Assembly (NCBI GenBank): GCA_963580285.1
Contig: OY757011.1
Span: 199,409,644-199,473,643 of the forward strand
Origin: Lucinisca nassula
Lineage: Eukaryota > Mollusca > Bivalvia > Lucinida > Lucinidae
Direction: 5' to 3'
DNA length: 64,000 nucleotides
The stretch's first letter is position 1, and each line of letters starts with the position of its first letter. The notes beneath the pieces were generated by a model. It did not search any database and was not told the origin of the DNA. It saw only the letters and a list, made by a program, of their open reading frames with translations. Shown piece after piece: positions 35,374-46,714 of this stretch. Made by a program: the position numbers and the translations under genes.

Positions 35374-35447
35374 AGTGCAATCAGTTGTATCTTGAACTTG
35401 ATAGACAGTGGATTAAACTCCGGCTTACACAAGTTGTGTTCACATTC
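35374..35447 (-). CDS. DCTN4: DCTN4 exon e
   Basis: 74 nt; acceptor ttattctacag/GAATGTG, donor GCACT/gtaagtat. It reads [20 protein letters not shown] then QLIA and two bases of a leucine codon (CT|G). It corresponds almost residue for residue to vertebrate [23 protein letters not shown]. The exon lies only ~40 bp from the end of the 27 bp minisatellite array in the downstream intron. Confidence 0.95.
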
Positions 35448-36060
35448 CTGTAGAATAAAAACAACATATCAGCTGCATCAAACAAAAGTGTCTTCAGACA
35501 AGTGCATCCAGCAAAGACTCTGATCAGCTTTTTTACAGCTGCAGAATCTAACCATTCTCTGCTGGGGATCAATGGAGGGCCACTATGGGCTCATGTCATA
35601 CCATAAAAACGAGACAAATTCGGACACCTTGAGGAGTTGCTGTAATTCTCCCAAAATTATGACAAATTTGTTTCATGATCCAGCCAGGAGTCCAAAAGGT
35701 ACAGATGGAATGGCAAAACAGTGAAAACCTTGAGGATGCTGTAATTCTCCTAAAGTTTTAATGATCCAGCAAGGAGTTCAAAACATGCAGACAGAATGGC
35801 AAACGGTCTAGACCCTGATCACACTACTCCTAGTCAGATCCGGGTCTGCATTGTTTGCCCAATACTTAGAATCATTACATAAATTTTCACATAAAATTGC
35901 TCACAGTAAGTTGTCCAGAATGGCATCAGCTTGGCAATGTGATTCAGTTCTCTGTTACATGTGATCATAGCATTCTATATGATGTTGCAAATGTCATTAG
36001 TGATATGAATTATAACATTAAATCATCGAAAAAATAATTGAAACATTTCAGGTGAACTTC
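35448..36060. other. Intron sequence; one hairpin core
   Basis: No gene. Contains the shared hairpin core at 35797-35859 (ggcaaacggtctagaccctg / ggtctgcattgtttgcc) in a diverged MITE beginning near 35600. Confidence 0.5.
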
Positions 36061-36061
36061 C

Positions 36062-36333
36062 ATGTGTCGGGCGGATGTACATCTGACTGGTTCCATACCT
36101 GCTGGAGCGAGCAACATTCTTTCCTGGAGATTGATCGTAAAATCTTTTTCTATGTCTGTTCTCTCCCTCCTGCTGATTCAAGAAGGGAAAATGTCAGTTT
36201 CTAGTAAAAGAATCTGCATTGTACTGGTATAAACCTGCCCAGAATGTTTGGCTAGGTAAACTGACTGGCTTGATATGATCTAAATAGTGTTGACTGGGCA
36301 TTAAAACTCCAAAAAACAAACAGACAATGTCCA
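36062..36333 (+). mobile_element. SINE (family S1), decayed
   Basis: A tRNA-like head mutated beyond box A, then gcaacattctttcctggaga, gattcaagaagggaaaatg, ctaaatagtgttgactgggc and an aaaaaacaaac tail as in 270-570. Confidence 0.75.
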
Positions 36334-38244
36334 TGGCTTGAACATCTTTAGGACAATAAGACAGCGGGAGGCTCTCAAGCCTTTGGGAATTAATCATAGT
36401 GTCAGGACAGGAGGCATCATAGGGATATCTTTTAGAGTTTCTTTAAAATAATGCTAAATTGTGTGTACTCAGGCCAAAACAAAATATATGTGTGGTTCCG
36501 GTTACCCGACCGTGCCTAGCTTTTTCCCGCCGACCCTAATTATTTTTCTATCATGAATATTCCAAACATTTTATGTGCAAAAACGGTCTTTGAATTTTTC
36601 ATGGTTAAAGTATTTTAGTACATATTCATTAAAAAGCGCTTTCATTAAAGGACAATCTGGTCGTATTAACGCATGAAAATGGTGTGCGTCTGCCAAAAAA
36701 AAAACAACAAAAAAACATCAAAAACATCCGTGTTTGTCTCTAAATAACTGTGAGCCAAGAAAAACAATGCATATCGTAAGCATCGCTATTTAAAAGCTGT
36801 TTTTTTATCAATTGCCGCGAGCTGCCAGTTAACGGTAAGTGCATGGCCCGTGCTAATCAATAACAATTAGCCAGTTACAGTTCAAATGGGTCAGGGATAT
36901 GGCACGTGGCTACTTCTGAAGAAGCCGACGCTTTGAAGTAACCCATAATTATAATCCAAAATCTCCAGTACTTAGCACATTCAAGACCGTTCATGCAAGC
37001 CAATAGAACCACCACCGGAAACAAAATAAATAAGAAAAAAACTACTACCAGAGGGTAAAACGTCTGTTGTCTCCTGTGATCAACAGGTATTTTCCATGGA
37101 CCGGTAAGAGAGGCAAAATTAGGAAGCGGTCGGAACCCACAAATTTTGAATGCAATTTGTTTTCGGAAGCGCAAGATGCATAAACCCATGTCTCGGACGC
37201 ATAAAAAGGACAATGGCGCACATTTATTGCGGTATGCAGACCGTGACGGTATGATCCCTCGCAATAATCAGATTACTTTTGTGACAATAAAAATTATCCA
37301 AATTATGTTTTACCACCTGTAGCGATAATCAGACAAGTGTGCACGCTTCAACAAACATAAATAATGCAGACGGCTTGTGTAAATCTCTCAAGTATTTTCA
37401 CGTTCTCCATGAACAGAAAGCTAAGCCTCCACAGATGCGCAGGCTGATCGTAGTCTTTGCTGGTCACACATATATAGTTTTTGTCATGCCGCGCTTAATT
37501 TCCCGCCGTCATTTTGAACGTGCATTTGTTGCAGTCTGAATTTTTCCCACGTTTTTCAATAACACGTCATCGATAGTTTGCACACACGGTCTTCGCATCC
37601 AATTTTTGGAAAACATGACAGTAAACTGTGCGACAGGTGAAGTCACAGATCAGCCTGCGCAGTCTTATCAGTCTTTGCTCTTTGTTCAAACCTGTTGTAG
37701 TATGGCTTCTGCGATATGCAGAGAGCAGCAAACGAAAAGCTCGATGTGCAGGCTGATCTTACGTTAAAAGATTTTTTTTTCGTGAGTGCAGGAAGCAGTT
37801 TAACCTGTTGTAATATATGTCCGATAAAGACGGTAGTTAATGAGCTAGGGTGTCATATGGTGGTGACATCAGAAATGCTTTCCGCGAAATGCACTGAATG
37901 CGTATGCGCACACAGAAAAGACTCAGATCAGCTTGAAGTTCTGCACAGTCTGATCTGAGTTTATTGTTCACAAGGTTTCATTTCTCGGAAAGTTTAGACA
38001 CTCGCCGATCAGACTGGCCGCATATGCACATGATAACACTGGTCAGGTAAATTTTCACACCTAATCGTTTAATTGGTATCACTTACATGTACACTGGTCA
38101 TCAAATCTTAAAGTGAGATAATTTGGAACAATAAACAGCGGGATTAGCGGTAAACCATCAAACAAGCAACAATCTATTGCTAAAAAAGTGTCTAAAATAT
38201 CCATTTTCTCCATTCTTTAAACAGGCATGACGTTGTTATATTTT

Positions 38245-38345
38245 GGTCATTTGATTTGAGGTTTAACGTTCCCGTCAACACTGTAAAGGTCATTTTGGAA
38301 ACATTGCTTCCAATGTTGTAGGACTTTTACCCGACATTGAGATGA
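38245..38345 (-). mobile_element. SINE (family S4) tail fragment
   Basis: gatttgaggtttaacgttcc, cgtcaacactgtaaaggtca, acccgacattgagatgaa: the 3' third of S4. Confidence 0.7.
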
Positions 38346-38747
38346 ACAGACTCAATAAAACCGAGTCTGCTATTTTCGTTTATTTGGTGTATTCTTTGCT
38401 TCCGGAGGATCTAACTATTCAGAACTTATTTATCCCTGCTCACCCTTGCATGCCCCTAGTTAAAGGGGAAAGCAGACTTAACTGGGGATATATTTTTCCC
38501 AATCTCAGCTCCAGAACATACATGTACGTTGTGGTTTCTTATTACAACCACCTCAATGGCATGGTTCTATTGAGTTTCCACACTGTACAAGTTTGGATTA
38601 GAGTCATGAAAGAGGCAGTTAGGGAAACATGCAACTATGATGTAGTGTACATGTGTGTAGAAATGTTTATGTTTTTTGTACAATCAAGATCAGGAACTTA
38701 ACTTTTCAAAATGAAGGATTTTGGACTCCTGTTTTCAGAATCATTGT

Positions 38748-38795
38748 GAGATCTATCTATCTATCTATCTATCTATCTCTATATATATATATATA

Positions 38796-38859
<64 letters not shown>
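38748..38859 (+). repeat. (CTAT)n microsatellite
   Basis: Two ctat runs separated by a (ta)/(tc) stretch. It gives an open frame that is only repeat. Confidence 0.95.
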
Positions 38860-40210
38860 ATGTTCAGCTTTAGGACCAAGTAAGACAGATACAAATGGAA
38901 CAAGGACTACGATTTGAAAAGACTATAAATAAAATAGTTTCTGCTGGTGCTAATTGGTGGATGTTTAATTTGCAGCATTAAGCCGTTATAAGAAACTTTC
39001 TGATATCCGTTTACTCTGTCATTTCATCTTGATCTTTTGAACTTTTACATTTATCTTCAATGTATATATGGTACAATAACAGTTACAACACTATTCAAGA
39101 TAAAGCAACCTTCACTAGAACAGCAAGTCCCAAAGGCTGACCTTTTGTAAAAGGCGAACACATACACAGGATGTCCAATCAAAATACTTTGTTCTGACTG
39201 AAGAAAACCCTTATTTTTGTAACAATTAGGACAATATGGATGAAAACTAAGCAATATTTATTATACTTTTATTTGTTTACAATGTTTTCAAGTACAATTA
39301 TACAACAGAAGCAAAACAATATAACAAAAATAAGTGCAGTGTGTAGCATAGTATAGAAGGTGAGAAAAAAAAAAAATAAAAAATAAAATAATTTTCCTAC
39401 CTACCTACCCTATTTTTGAAAACCATGTAATAGGAACCACACATATAATTTGTTTTGGCCTCATTAGCATCGCCTTGATGAAGAGATTCTTATGAGTATA
39501 TTAGACATAGCTTTTAAAGATAAAACAAGAAAAATGCCTAAAAGCATTATGGATGGGTTTTTATTTTCTCTTGTAAAAGAGTCCAACAGTTATTAAAAGA
39601 AAACAAGATAGTACCCCTAAGAAACACTGAACAAGAAATCTCGTTTTAGGGTTTTTATTTAACGAAAAAAAAAATCCAATTTTTCCGGTTATGTCTCAAA
39701 AAGCCAAATATTTCATGATCAATCTCCATGAAAGAATGTTGCCAACCGGAATAAGGGATGTAATACAGAGAACATTTCTGAATAAACAAGTTCTAAAGAT
39801 GGCAATTTTCACCAAAACTTTGGTCCTTAGTGCCATTAATGGAGTGTACATGAAAAGGTACCTCCAATGAAGCGACAGTCCTAATATGAAAGCCATCCAA
39901 TGTAGATTAAAGGTTGTATATCACTTTGAAAAAGGTTAGCCAAGAGGAAAACCTCAGACGAAGCCCAATGCCAGATGCCTGCCTGCCCAGACATCAATAT
40001 TTTTTTTTTTTTTAAATCCCACCAATAAGAAGTTTCACCGTAAATTATCTCTAAACACAGTAATCTCTGTACTTCTGGGACCTTTATCCTAAGGGTTCAA
40101 GAAAAGTTCTAAACAGTTGTGGTTAATGAGCCCTCGGTGTTTGTGTCATTTAAGTTTTACTGAACTTTCATAAGAATCTTGTCATTTACATTATATATCT
40201 TCATAGGCTA

Positions 40211-40450
40211 TTAACCCTTAAGACGTCGAGAAAAAATTGCATCCAAAAAAGCCGTCTGCTTATGTTGTCTGCTGAATTTTTCTGCAAACTTTTTAAAAAT
40301 AATACAGGCAAACAGTGTGGGCCCAGATCAGACTGCTCCTACAGGAACAGTCTGATCTGGATCCAAACTGTTTGAAAAAAATTACTTCTAAGGTAACCAG
40401 CAGACGGCAAAGCAGACAACAATTGTCGTGATTGGCACTATATGGGCTAA
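40211..40450. mobile_element. TTAA MITE (family T4) abutting the exon d donor
   Basis: TTAACCCTTAAGACGTCGAG ... attggcactatatgggctaa. The central hairpin (ggcaaacagtgtgggcccag / ctggatccaaactgtttg) is the shared core. Its right end falls at intron position +8 of the exon d donor. Confidence 0.72.
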
Positions 40451-40457
40451 TACTTAC

Positions 40458-40567
40458 CTTACACCTCAGTGATCTACGTATGAGGAAATGCTTATGACAA
40501 GGATACAAATCTGAGGCTTCTGACGGCTGAAACTCCGGGCTAGACAATCTCTGGCTGATTGTTGTTT
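40458..40567 (-). CDS. DCTN4: DCTN4 exon d
   Basis: 110 nt; acceptor aaatcttttcag/AAACAAC, donor TGTAAG/gtaagtat. It reads [20 protein letters not shown] then [16 protein letters not shown], one of the most conserved blocks of p62 (vertebrate LYPRHKHLLIKRSLRCRKC). The final Cys is the first of a CxxC pair finished by the next exon (RCK|ECEHN), a likely zinc-binding pair as in the family. A TTAA-type MITE begins at intron position +8. Confidence 0.95.
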
Positions 40568-40914
40568 CTGAAAAGATTTCAAGTGAAAGAAGATGAAATA
40601 GCCTAGAGGTATAAACTAGAATAATCAATGTTTAGTTCTGAAATATATTCAGAATTATATTTGCCACCAAATTGGAACACAAAAACTTTTAAGCATTGTG
40701 GCAGTAATCAATGAATGAACCAGCATTTCTTTTACTCTAGATTTCATGTCTTATCGATGTTCCTTCATTGCATCCACCATTCTCTTTTGTCTTTTCACTT
40801 TTGGTCAAATATGCATATCTGTAATTAATACACTTTTGAAATTCTGTTCAAAGTGGATAAATCATAGCACTAATGGGCTGATTGTCTCTAAAGATATTCT
40901 GATGGTCATTTTAA

Positions 40915-41215
40915 TTGTGTTAAGGTTTTACATCCCTGTCAACACTATTTAGGTCATTTTGGAGATGTTTCTTCCGATTCTGTGGGACATTTACCCGACA
41001 GTGAGATGAAATGACATCTCAAGCCTACCACCAAAGGAAACAACTGGGGTTCAAGGAGTGGTATGACTGGTGTCACTTTTCCTGGGCAGGCTTAGACCTT
41101 AGTGGTTTAAATGTACTCAAGTTTGGTCGGTTTCAGCTCTGTGCGGAAACACCGTGCACCTAAATCTATTTCTCCAATGTCAATTGGCGGGAGCGCTCTG
41201 ATGGTCCTGTATGGG
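40915..41215 (-). mobile_element. SINE (family S4), decayed full length
   Basis: Plus strand reads gtcaacactatttaggtcat ... gagatgaaatgacatctcaa ... gtttcagctctgtgcggaaa; ~20-25% diverged from the 54.5/55.2 kb copies by eye. Confidence 0.75.
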
Positions 41216-41248
41216 AGTTAGGACATGTCCCTTAAATGTCTGTATTTT

Positions 41249-42060
41249 AAGCAAACAGTGTAGACCCTAATATGATGCCCTGGTCTGTGGCATCTGATCT
41301 TGGTGTACAATGTTTGCAAATGTCCCAGCACCTAGTCTATGTTTTACAGAAAGCATTATACACAGTATTCAGATATCAGAATGACAAGAATATCGTGGCT
41401 ATAATGAACCATTACCTGGATTTTGTACAATTCAGTGAGTCATGTGAAAATCAGCAACATAAAGCTACTGTGATTAGTAAATTTGGGTTGACTGATAAAT
41501 AACTGACCCAGAAATGCCTCTCACACTGATGGAGCAGTTGTCTGGGTAAAGAATGTGAACTGTACAGGTTAACCCCTTGTATATGCCATAATAAGTATAC
41601 CCAGGAAATGCATGGTAAGGTGAAGTGACCAGCTCAACATCACCTAAACAGTGTTGACTGACCTGTTGATCTACGAACCAAACTATTTACCATAGCAGAT
41701 TCAAAGTCCTTGAGAACAACAGAAATTCTGTAGCTAGCTCAAAACATCAAATATTTAGGGATAATTTAGGGAGATTTTTTTAAATCCCAAAAATTCAGAC
41801 ACCTTCAGGACTTGTTGAAATTCTCCTAATCTTTGAAAAAATATTTTCACGATCCAGCAAGGAGTCCAAATGGCACAGAGAGAATGGCAAACAGTGTAGA
41901 CCCAAATCAGACTGCTCCTTCAGGAGCTGTCTGAAGTGGGTCTGCACTAATTGCTTAGGCCTATCTGCCCCAATACTAAGGATCTGATCATTATGGTACA
42001 TACAACATCCCTCAGTTATCCATGTTGTCACTAGACATGGCACTATGATCAACCCTCAGT
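41249..42060. repeat. Decayed MITEs and SINE S1 remnant
   Basis: Hairpin core at 41249-41316, an S1 SINE remnant at ~41490-41690 (ctaaacagtgttgactgacc), and a second hairpin core at 41887-41952 (ggcaaacagtgtagacccaa / gggtctgcactaattgc) in a diverged MITE that shares flanks with ~35600-35880. Confidence 0.6.
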
Positions 42061-42159
42061 GGTTTAAACTACACCTGTCTAGTTCAAAGTTCCATGCTCC
42101 CAAAGGTATTTGGGCTTGAAGTTTGACTATTTCAATATTATTTGAGAAATTAAGATTTT

Positions 42160-42370
42160 TTTTAAACCCTATCCCACTGAAAAATTTAATTTAGCCAAAC
42201 CCATTTACATTTTAACCAATCAAATTACTTGATATAATTTTTGTTCAATTCACAATCTGCATGACAAACACTGTAGATCCTGATCAGATGGGTTCTTCAG
42301 AAGCCATCTGATCTGGATCTACACTGTTTGCAAAGGTAGGCTTTGTCATGATCATGGGGATAAGGGTCAA
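42160..42370. mobile_element. TTAA-type MITE (family T1), decayed ends
   Basis: aaaccctatcccactgaaaa ... ggataagggtcaa with hairpin gatcagatgggttcttcaga / agccatctgatc and ggatctacactgtttgc. Confidence 0.65.
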
Positions 42371-42587
42371 TTAATATTTTTTAATTATTTTCTTTTATAT
42401 AACAGATCAAACTGCCTATTTACATGAATGGATTTGTCCTTCTTCAAACATGGAAGAGTTCACTTCAGAAATTCAGGGATGAAAAGGTTTTTTTTCTTCT
42501 TTTTTTTTTCTCTCCTATTACTGCTACTTGCTCACATCTGAGCATTACGAGCAGGATTAAGATAAAACAGTTATAAGGAAAACTAAC

Positions 42588-42700
42588 TTTTCTCTAACTG
42601 CAGAACCTCAGTGAACACATCCTCCAGTAATGGTGTAAATGACTCCACTGGTTCTGCGTCCTTCACTTGTTTAATCACCGATTCCTCATTCTCCTTGATA
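42588..42700 (-). CDS. DCTN4: DCTN4 exon c (acidic linker)
   Basis: 113 nt; acceptor ttttattttcag/TATCAAG, donor GAGAAAA/gttagttt. After the split proline it reads IKENEESVIKQVKDAEPVES then FTPLLEDVFTEVLQLEK. This is the acidic, poorly conserved linker that in vertebrate p62 contains a similar EVEPLPEDYY run. The assignment leans on frame continuity with both neighbours (CC|T before, A|AA after) more than on residue identity. A MITE starts ~16 bp upstream of the acceptor AG. Confidence 0.87.
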
Positions 42701-42716
42701 CTGAAAATAAAAATCT

Positions 42717-42960
42717 GGGGTCAGTTCTTCAAAGCATCGTTAGCTTAACGAGCTGATTAGTGGTCATATTGTTAACTGTTCTAGCAAGTACAATATCTAA
42801 AATTTTGGTATTTTTGCTGAAAAAATGTGAGCAGCTTTTGCATTTGCAAAAGCTGCTCTCATTTTTTCAGCAAAAATATTAGCATATTTGCCATAATAAA
42901 TGAACAAAGTTTTTACAATATGTTAACTAACGACATTGTTTGTTTTGAATAACTGGCCCC
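42717..42960. mobile_element. MITE (family M3) next to exon c acceptor
   Basis: TIRs ggggtcagttcttcaaag and, as complement, ggggccagttattcaaaac; central palindrome tttgctgaaaaaatgtgagc / agctttt-gcatttgcaaaag / ctctcattttttcagcaaa. Its left end is ~16 bp from the exon c acceptor AG, so the branch point is probably inside it. Confidence 0.78.
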
Positions 42961-43181
42961 TGATGAACAAAGGACATTGTTTATAACTACAGTATTTGTT
43001 CCCTATCATCTTGCCCTTATAAAGAATTTGCTGTTTTAAAGAACATCATTAAGGAGTGTTTTATTGGGTTTTTAAGGGCCTTTGTCCCTAACTTACCCAA
43101 ACAAACCATTGCAGGCATTTTTAGAATCACCACAACAGCTTACTCTTGGAGTATTAAACATACCATTCTTGAATTTCAGCA

Positions 43182-43407
43182 TTAACCTATTTTGTACTGG
43201 AAACCCCAAAACGGGTAGTTGGCAACAGTGCAGGCCCAGATCAGATGCGGCAGAATGTGGTGTCTGATCAGGGCCTACACTATTTGCAAGAAGTTTAGCC
43301 ATTTTCCAAATTAATTTTAGAAAACCCCGTCTGACACCCCTAAATTTTGAAATGGACTGACTGCTATATATAAGGAGGAAGACTCCATTTGGTACAAAAA
43401 GGGTTAA
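43182..43407. mobile_element. TTAA MITE (family T3), inverted
   Basis: TTAACCTATTTTGTACTGG ... ttggtacaaaaaggGTTAA; the complement matches 27511-27739 (tgacacccctaaattttgaa, tatatataaggaggaagact). Confidence 0.8.
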
Positions 43408-43858
43408 ACCACTTTTCTTGTGCTAATGATTCACTCCAATGAAGTGTCATTATAAGAGTTTTGTTGTGAAGGTGCTTATGAGTACCCACATCATATGTTT
43501 TTGTGCGGAAATATGAAAATGGTTAAAATAACCACCTTATCTGGAGCTATGGTACATGTATAATACAAAAAAAAACAAAAAAAAAAACTAGACAATCACT
43601 GAAGGTGATGCTATGCTAAATACAGAATTCTTATACATTTTAAGAATACCAAGCGCTGTTTTCCTTCTTTCCACTGCAGTTTGTAAGAAGTCACCATTAT
43701 GATTCATAACCTTTCTTTGTCAAGATTTATAACCTTTTTTGTCATATTTTGATTCTGGAGAATAAAAACATCATATATGTCTGTCAATAACTTCCTTCAA
43801 AATACTAAAACAGTCATAGCCAATCAGCCATGTGATGTCATTCATAGAAAATACTTAC

Positions 43859-43929
43859 GGTGAAGTTCCCGACATGAGAGTTTTACGCTTGGCAGCAACA
43901 GAAACTAGTCCATACTTATCCATACTGGC
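43859..43929 (-). CDS. DCTN4: DCTN4 exon b
   Basis: 71 nt; acceptor attttccag/GCCAGT, donor TTCACC/gtaagtat. It reads ASMDKYGLVSVAAKRKTLMS then GTS and the first two bases of a proline codon completed by the next exon (CC|T). DKYGL is the conserved anchor to p62. The 10.9 kb intron upstream holds the 7.94 kb TIR element and its contents. Confidence 0.9.
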
Positions 43930-43997
43930 CTGGAAAATAAAGAAATCAACATCCCTAGAATTTCCTTGATGGATTTAAGCTGAAAGATGACATCAGC

Positions 43998-44180
43998 ATC
44001 CAGTTGTTCAAAGCATCATTAGCTTAACAAGCTTGTTTGTGGTCAAATTGTTAACTGTACTAGTAAGCAATTTGTGTGACACTCTGGTATTTTTGCTGGA
44101 AAATGTGAGTAGCATTTGCAAATGAAAAAATTACTCACAATTGTTCAGCAAAAATAAAGCATATTTGCCATATTAAATGA
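43998..44180. mobile_element. MITE (family M3), second copy
   Basis: cagttgttcaaagcatcatt ... tttgctggaaaatgtgagta ... cagcaaaaataaagcatatt, decayed at the right end. ~65 bp from the exon b acceptor. Confidence 0.7.
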
Positions 44181-44510
44181 GCCACTTTGAAAACAAGAAT
44201 TCCACAGAAGGCGGCGTCGCACCTGCTGGGGGCAAAAGTCATAGAAGCCACAATCAGAATGTTGTTATTAATTACCGTATTTTGCCATGTATAACACGCA
44301 CTCGTGTATAATACGCACCCGATTTTCAGTGTCTGGTCAGCGGGAAAAAAATAAGTTTGTATATATAACACGCTTCAGTTTTACCCAGATGCCCCACAAG
44401 TAAAAGTTGGTTCCCTGTCCCAGACTTAAATGAATTTGGTGTATGGCAATGTGATATTACAAGTGTAAATTTGTTTTGTTTATTTTTTCTTGGTGGGAAT
44501 AAAAGACAAA

Positions 44511-45461
44511 GGTCTCCGGACGTAAGCCCCCAAGGACGTTTGCCCCCCAATGACTTAATCTAAAAATGGACATTTGCCCCCCAGTTGAAATTGCGACCCG
44601 GACATTTGCCCCCCCCCCCAGAGCTTATTTTTGGTATGGACGTCTGCCCCCCAAGTGCTTATTTTACAGGTGGACAATTGCCCTCCACTGCTTATTTCAG
44701 AAAGGGACATTTGCCCCCCAACCTGGCTAGACAAGGATATTCATTACACAGACTTGTATATAGCTACATAGTTTACATGATAACGTTTTGGTTACAGTTT
44801 TACAGCCCATTCAAGATCATTTCAATTTCTTCAAGAATTAACCATCAGTGTATCCAGTGTAAAACTTGAGTATAGGCGTCTGACACTGGATCCTCAGTGA
44901 GGCACAAACTCAATATATGGTTCTGTAGCTGACTTGCTTAACCCTTATCCCGCTGAATAAATTAAGCATCTCTCGTTGTTGGCTATTAACCATCACATTC
45001 TTGGTATATTTTTGTTAACTTAACAAATTGCATGATAAAAAGTTTAGATCCCCATCAGATATGGCATCTGATTGGGATCCATACTGCTTTCTAACGTAGG
45101 GGTTGTCCATAACAGCAGGTTATTATGGGATTCATATTTATATAGATGGAGTAATTTATTGCTTAACATTTTGTATTTCTGATGATAATAAACCAACAAA
45201 TACATTGTTTTCCCCCTTTGTGTTAGCCCTGGTCTATCTGGGGGGCAAATGTCCCTTTCTGAAATAAGCAGTGGGGGGGGGGGGGGGGGGGGCAAATGTC
45301 CACCTGTAAAATAAGCACTGGGGGGGGGGGCAGATGTCCAGACCAAAAATTAGCTCTGGGGGGCAAATGACCGGGTCGCATTTTCAACTGGGGGGCAAAT
45401 GTCCATTTTTAGATTAATTCATTGGGGGGCAAATGTCCTGGGGGGCAAATGTCCTGGAATC
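44511..45461. mobile_element. Mutator-like foldback element, 951 bp
   Basis: ~215-240 bp TIRs made of tandem ~35 bp degenerate units around ggacatttgcccccc (left) and ggggggcaaatgtcc (right). Flanking duplication aaagacaaa (9 bp, perfect; 44502-44510 and 45462-45470). The outer end ggtctccggacg resembles ggtctcgggtcg of the element at 31140-32569. A poly-G tract of ~22 lies at 45269-45291. A T1 MITE (44938-45124) sits in the middle. Confidence 0.85.
44938..45124. mobile_element. TTAA MITE (family T1) nested in foldback element
   Basis: TTAACCCTTATCCCGCTGAA ... ataacagcaggttatta; hairpin gatccccatcagatatggca / tctgattgggatcc. Confidence 0.65.
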
Positions 45462-45814
45462 AAAGACAAATTATCGTAAGTTTTTCCCCAATCTCGTCGC
45501 CAAAAGACATAATTGAAGTGTGACAAGGGTCATTTCTAAGGGTACTGTTCTCTCTATCTTGTGAAAAAAATTATGACAAAATAGTTTTATTAAGGATGCT
45601 CACTCATACAACAAAATATATATAGATACAACTACTTTTTTTTATCTCCTTTTTCACATAGTTAATAAAACATTATTTCAATAATGTGTTTTAGTCTCTA
45701 CAATATATGGCAGTATATGGACACCGAGTAGATTCAGGTCAAAGGGGGGACGCAGTGACAGCATATAACCTTGCTCGCACGAAAACGGGCACCAAATTAT
45801 TAATTTGTTTGCAC

Positions 45815-46310
45815 TCAAAATATTGTGCAGTCCAATTTTGAATTTTGAGTATTCCAAAATATGCGCACACTCCAAATGTGTGCTCCAAGATTTTGTAACA
45901 TTCCAAAAATTGCGCACTTCCTATAGTACGCTCCAAATTTTGTAACAGAGTATTCCAAATATTGCGTACATCCTGTTTGTACGCTCCACAATTTTTTAAC
46001 ATTCCAAATATTGCGCACATCCTGTTTGTACGCTCCAAATTTTGTAACAATCCAAATATTGCGCACATCCTATTTGTACGCTCCAAGTATTCCAAATATT
46101 GCATACATCTTTTGTTTGTATGCTTTACAATTTTTAGCATTCTAAATATTGCGCACATCCTGACTGTACACTCCAAATTATGTAACAATCCAGATATTGC
46201 GCACATCCTATTTGTACGCTCCACTCTATCCCAACTCTTGTGCACTCCAATTTATGCATTCCAACTAATCTTGACAGTGAGCACTCCGTAATGTGCACTC
46301 CAAAATGCAT
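45815..46310. repeat. ~48 bp minisatellite
   Basis: About eight units of gcgcacatcctgtttgtacg / ctccaaattttgtaacaatc / caaatatt. Because 48 is a multiple of 3, the minus strand stays open for 168 codons with a 16-residue repeat (RTNRMCAIFGLLQNLE). I regard this as repeat, not gene. Confidence 0.85.
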
Positions 46311-46462
46311 TCCATGACACGCATTCCATACCATCTTCTGCATTATGCAATGCATACCATGTAATCCATCCCATATTACATATATTCAAATAGCCCCGGC
46401 TGCACGTGCGAACCTTACTTATGACTTGCAATTTAGAAATTTTTTAGTATGACCCTGGGGGG

Positions 46463-46714
46463 AACACATCCTCAGGCTATGGCGAACCATTTCCATGAAG
46501 GAGACGCCACCCAGTTCAAGAAGTTCTGAAAGAAACAAGCCTAAGCTCTGCTCCCAGCAACCAGTACCCGGAATCTAGGCTCAAGAACAAATCTTCAGGC
46601 TATGGCGAACCACTTCCATGAAGGAGATGCCACCCAGTCCAAGTAGAAGTCCTGAAAGAAACAAACTTCAGCCTTGCCCCCAGCAACCAGTATTTGGAAT
46701 CTAGGCTCAAGGCG
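46463..46714. repeat. ~125 bp tandem duplication
   Basis: Two copies of ctcaggctatggcgaaccat, ttccatgaaggagacgccac, ccagcaaccagta, ggaatctaggctcaag, ~8% different by eye. It lies just beyond the DIRS-like 3' end and might be part of that element's terminal repeats. Confidence 0.7.

Larger units (their letters stand above)
36472..39460. mobile_element. TIR DNA transposon, ~3.0 kb
   Basis: Ends GGCCAAAACAAAATATATGT (left) and the complement GGCCAAAACAAATTATATGT (right), continuing through gtggttcc; flanked by TCA on both sides, a 3 bp duplication as in PIF/Harbinger or CACTA-type elements. The interior has two more GC-rich, promoter-like stretches (36820-37260) with a 129-codon minus-strand frame of unknown nature, an S4 SINE piece, a P1 palindrome remnant and a ctat microsatellite. 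No transposase recognised. Confidence 0.5.

Noticed and set aside
34909..35523. 204-codon plus-strand frame with LHTQQ repeats
   Set aside because: Minisatellite translation that runs antisense through DCTN4 exon e.
38653..38883. IYLSIYLS-rich frame
   Set aside because: Translation of a ctat microsatellite.
45739..46245. 168-codon minus-strand frame with 16-residue repeats
   Set aside because: It is the translation of a 48 bp minisatellite; the unit length is a multiple of 3, so frames stay open without selection.
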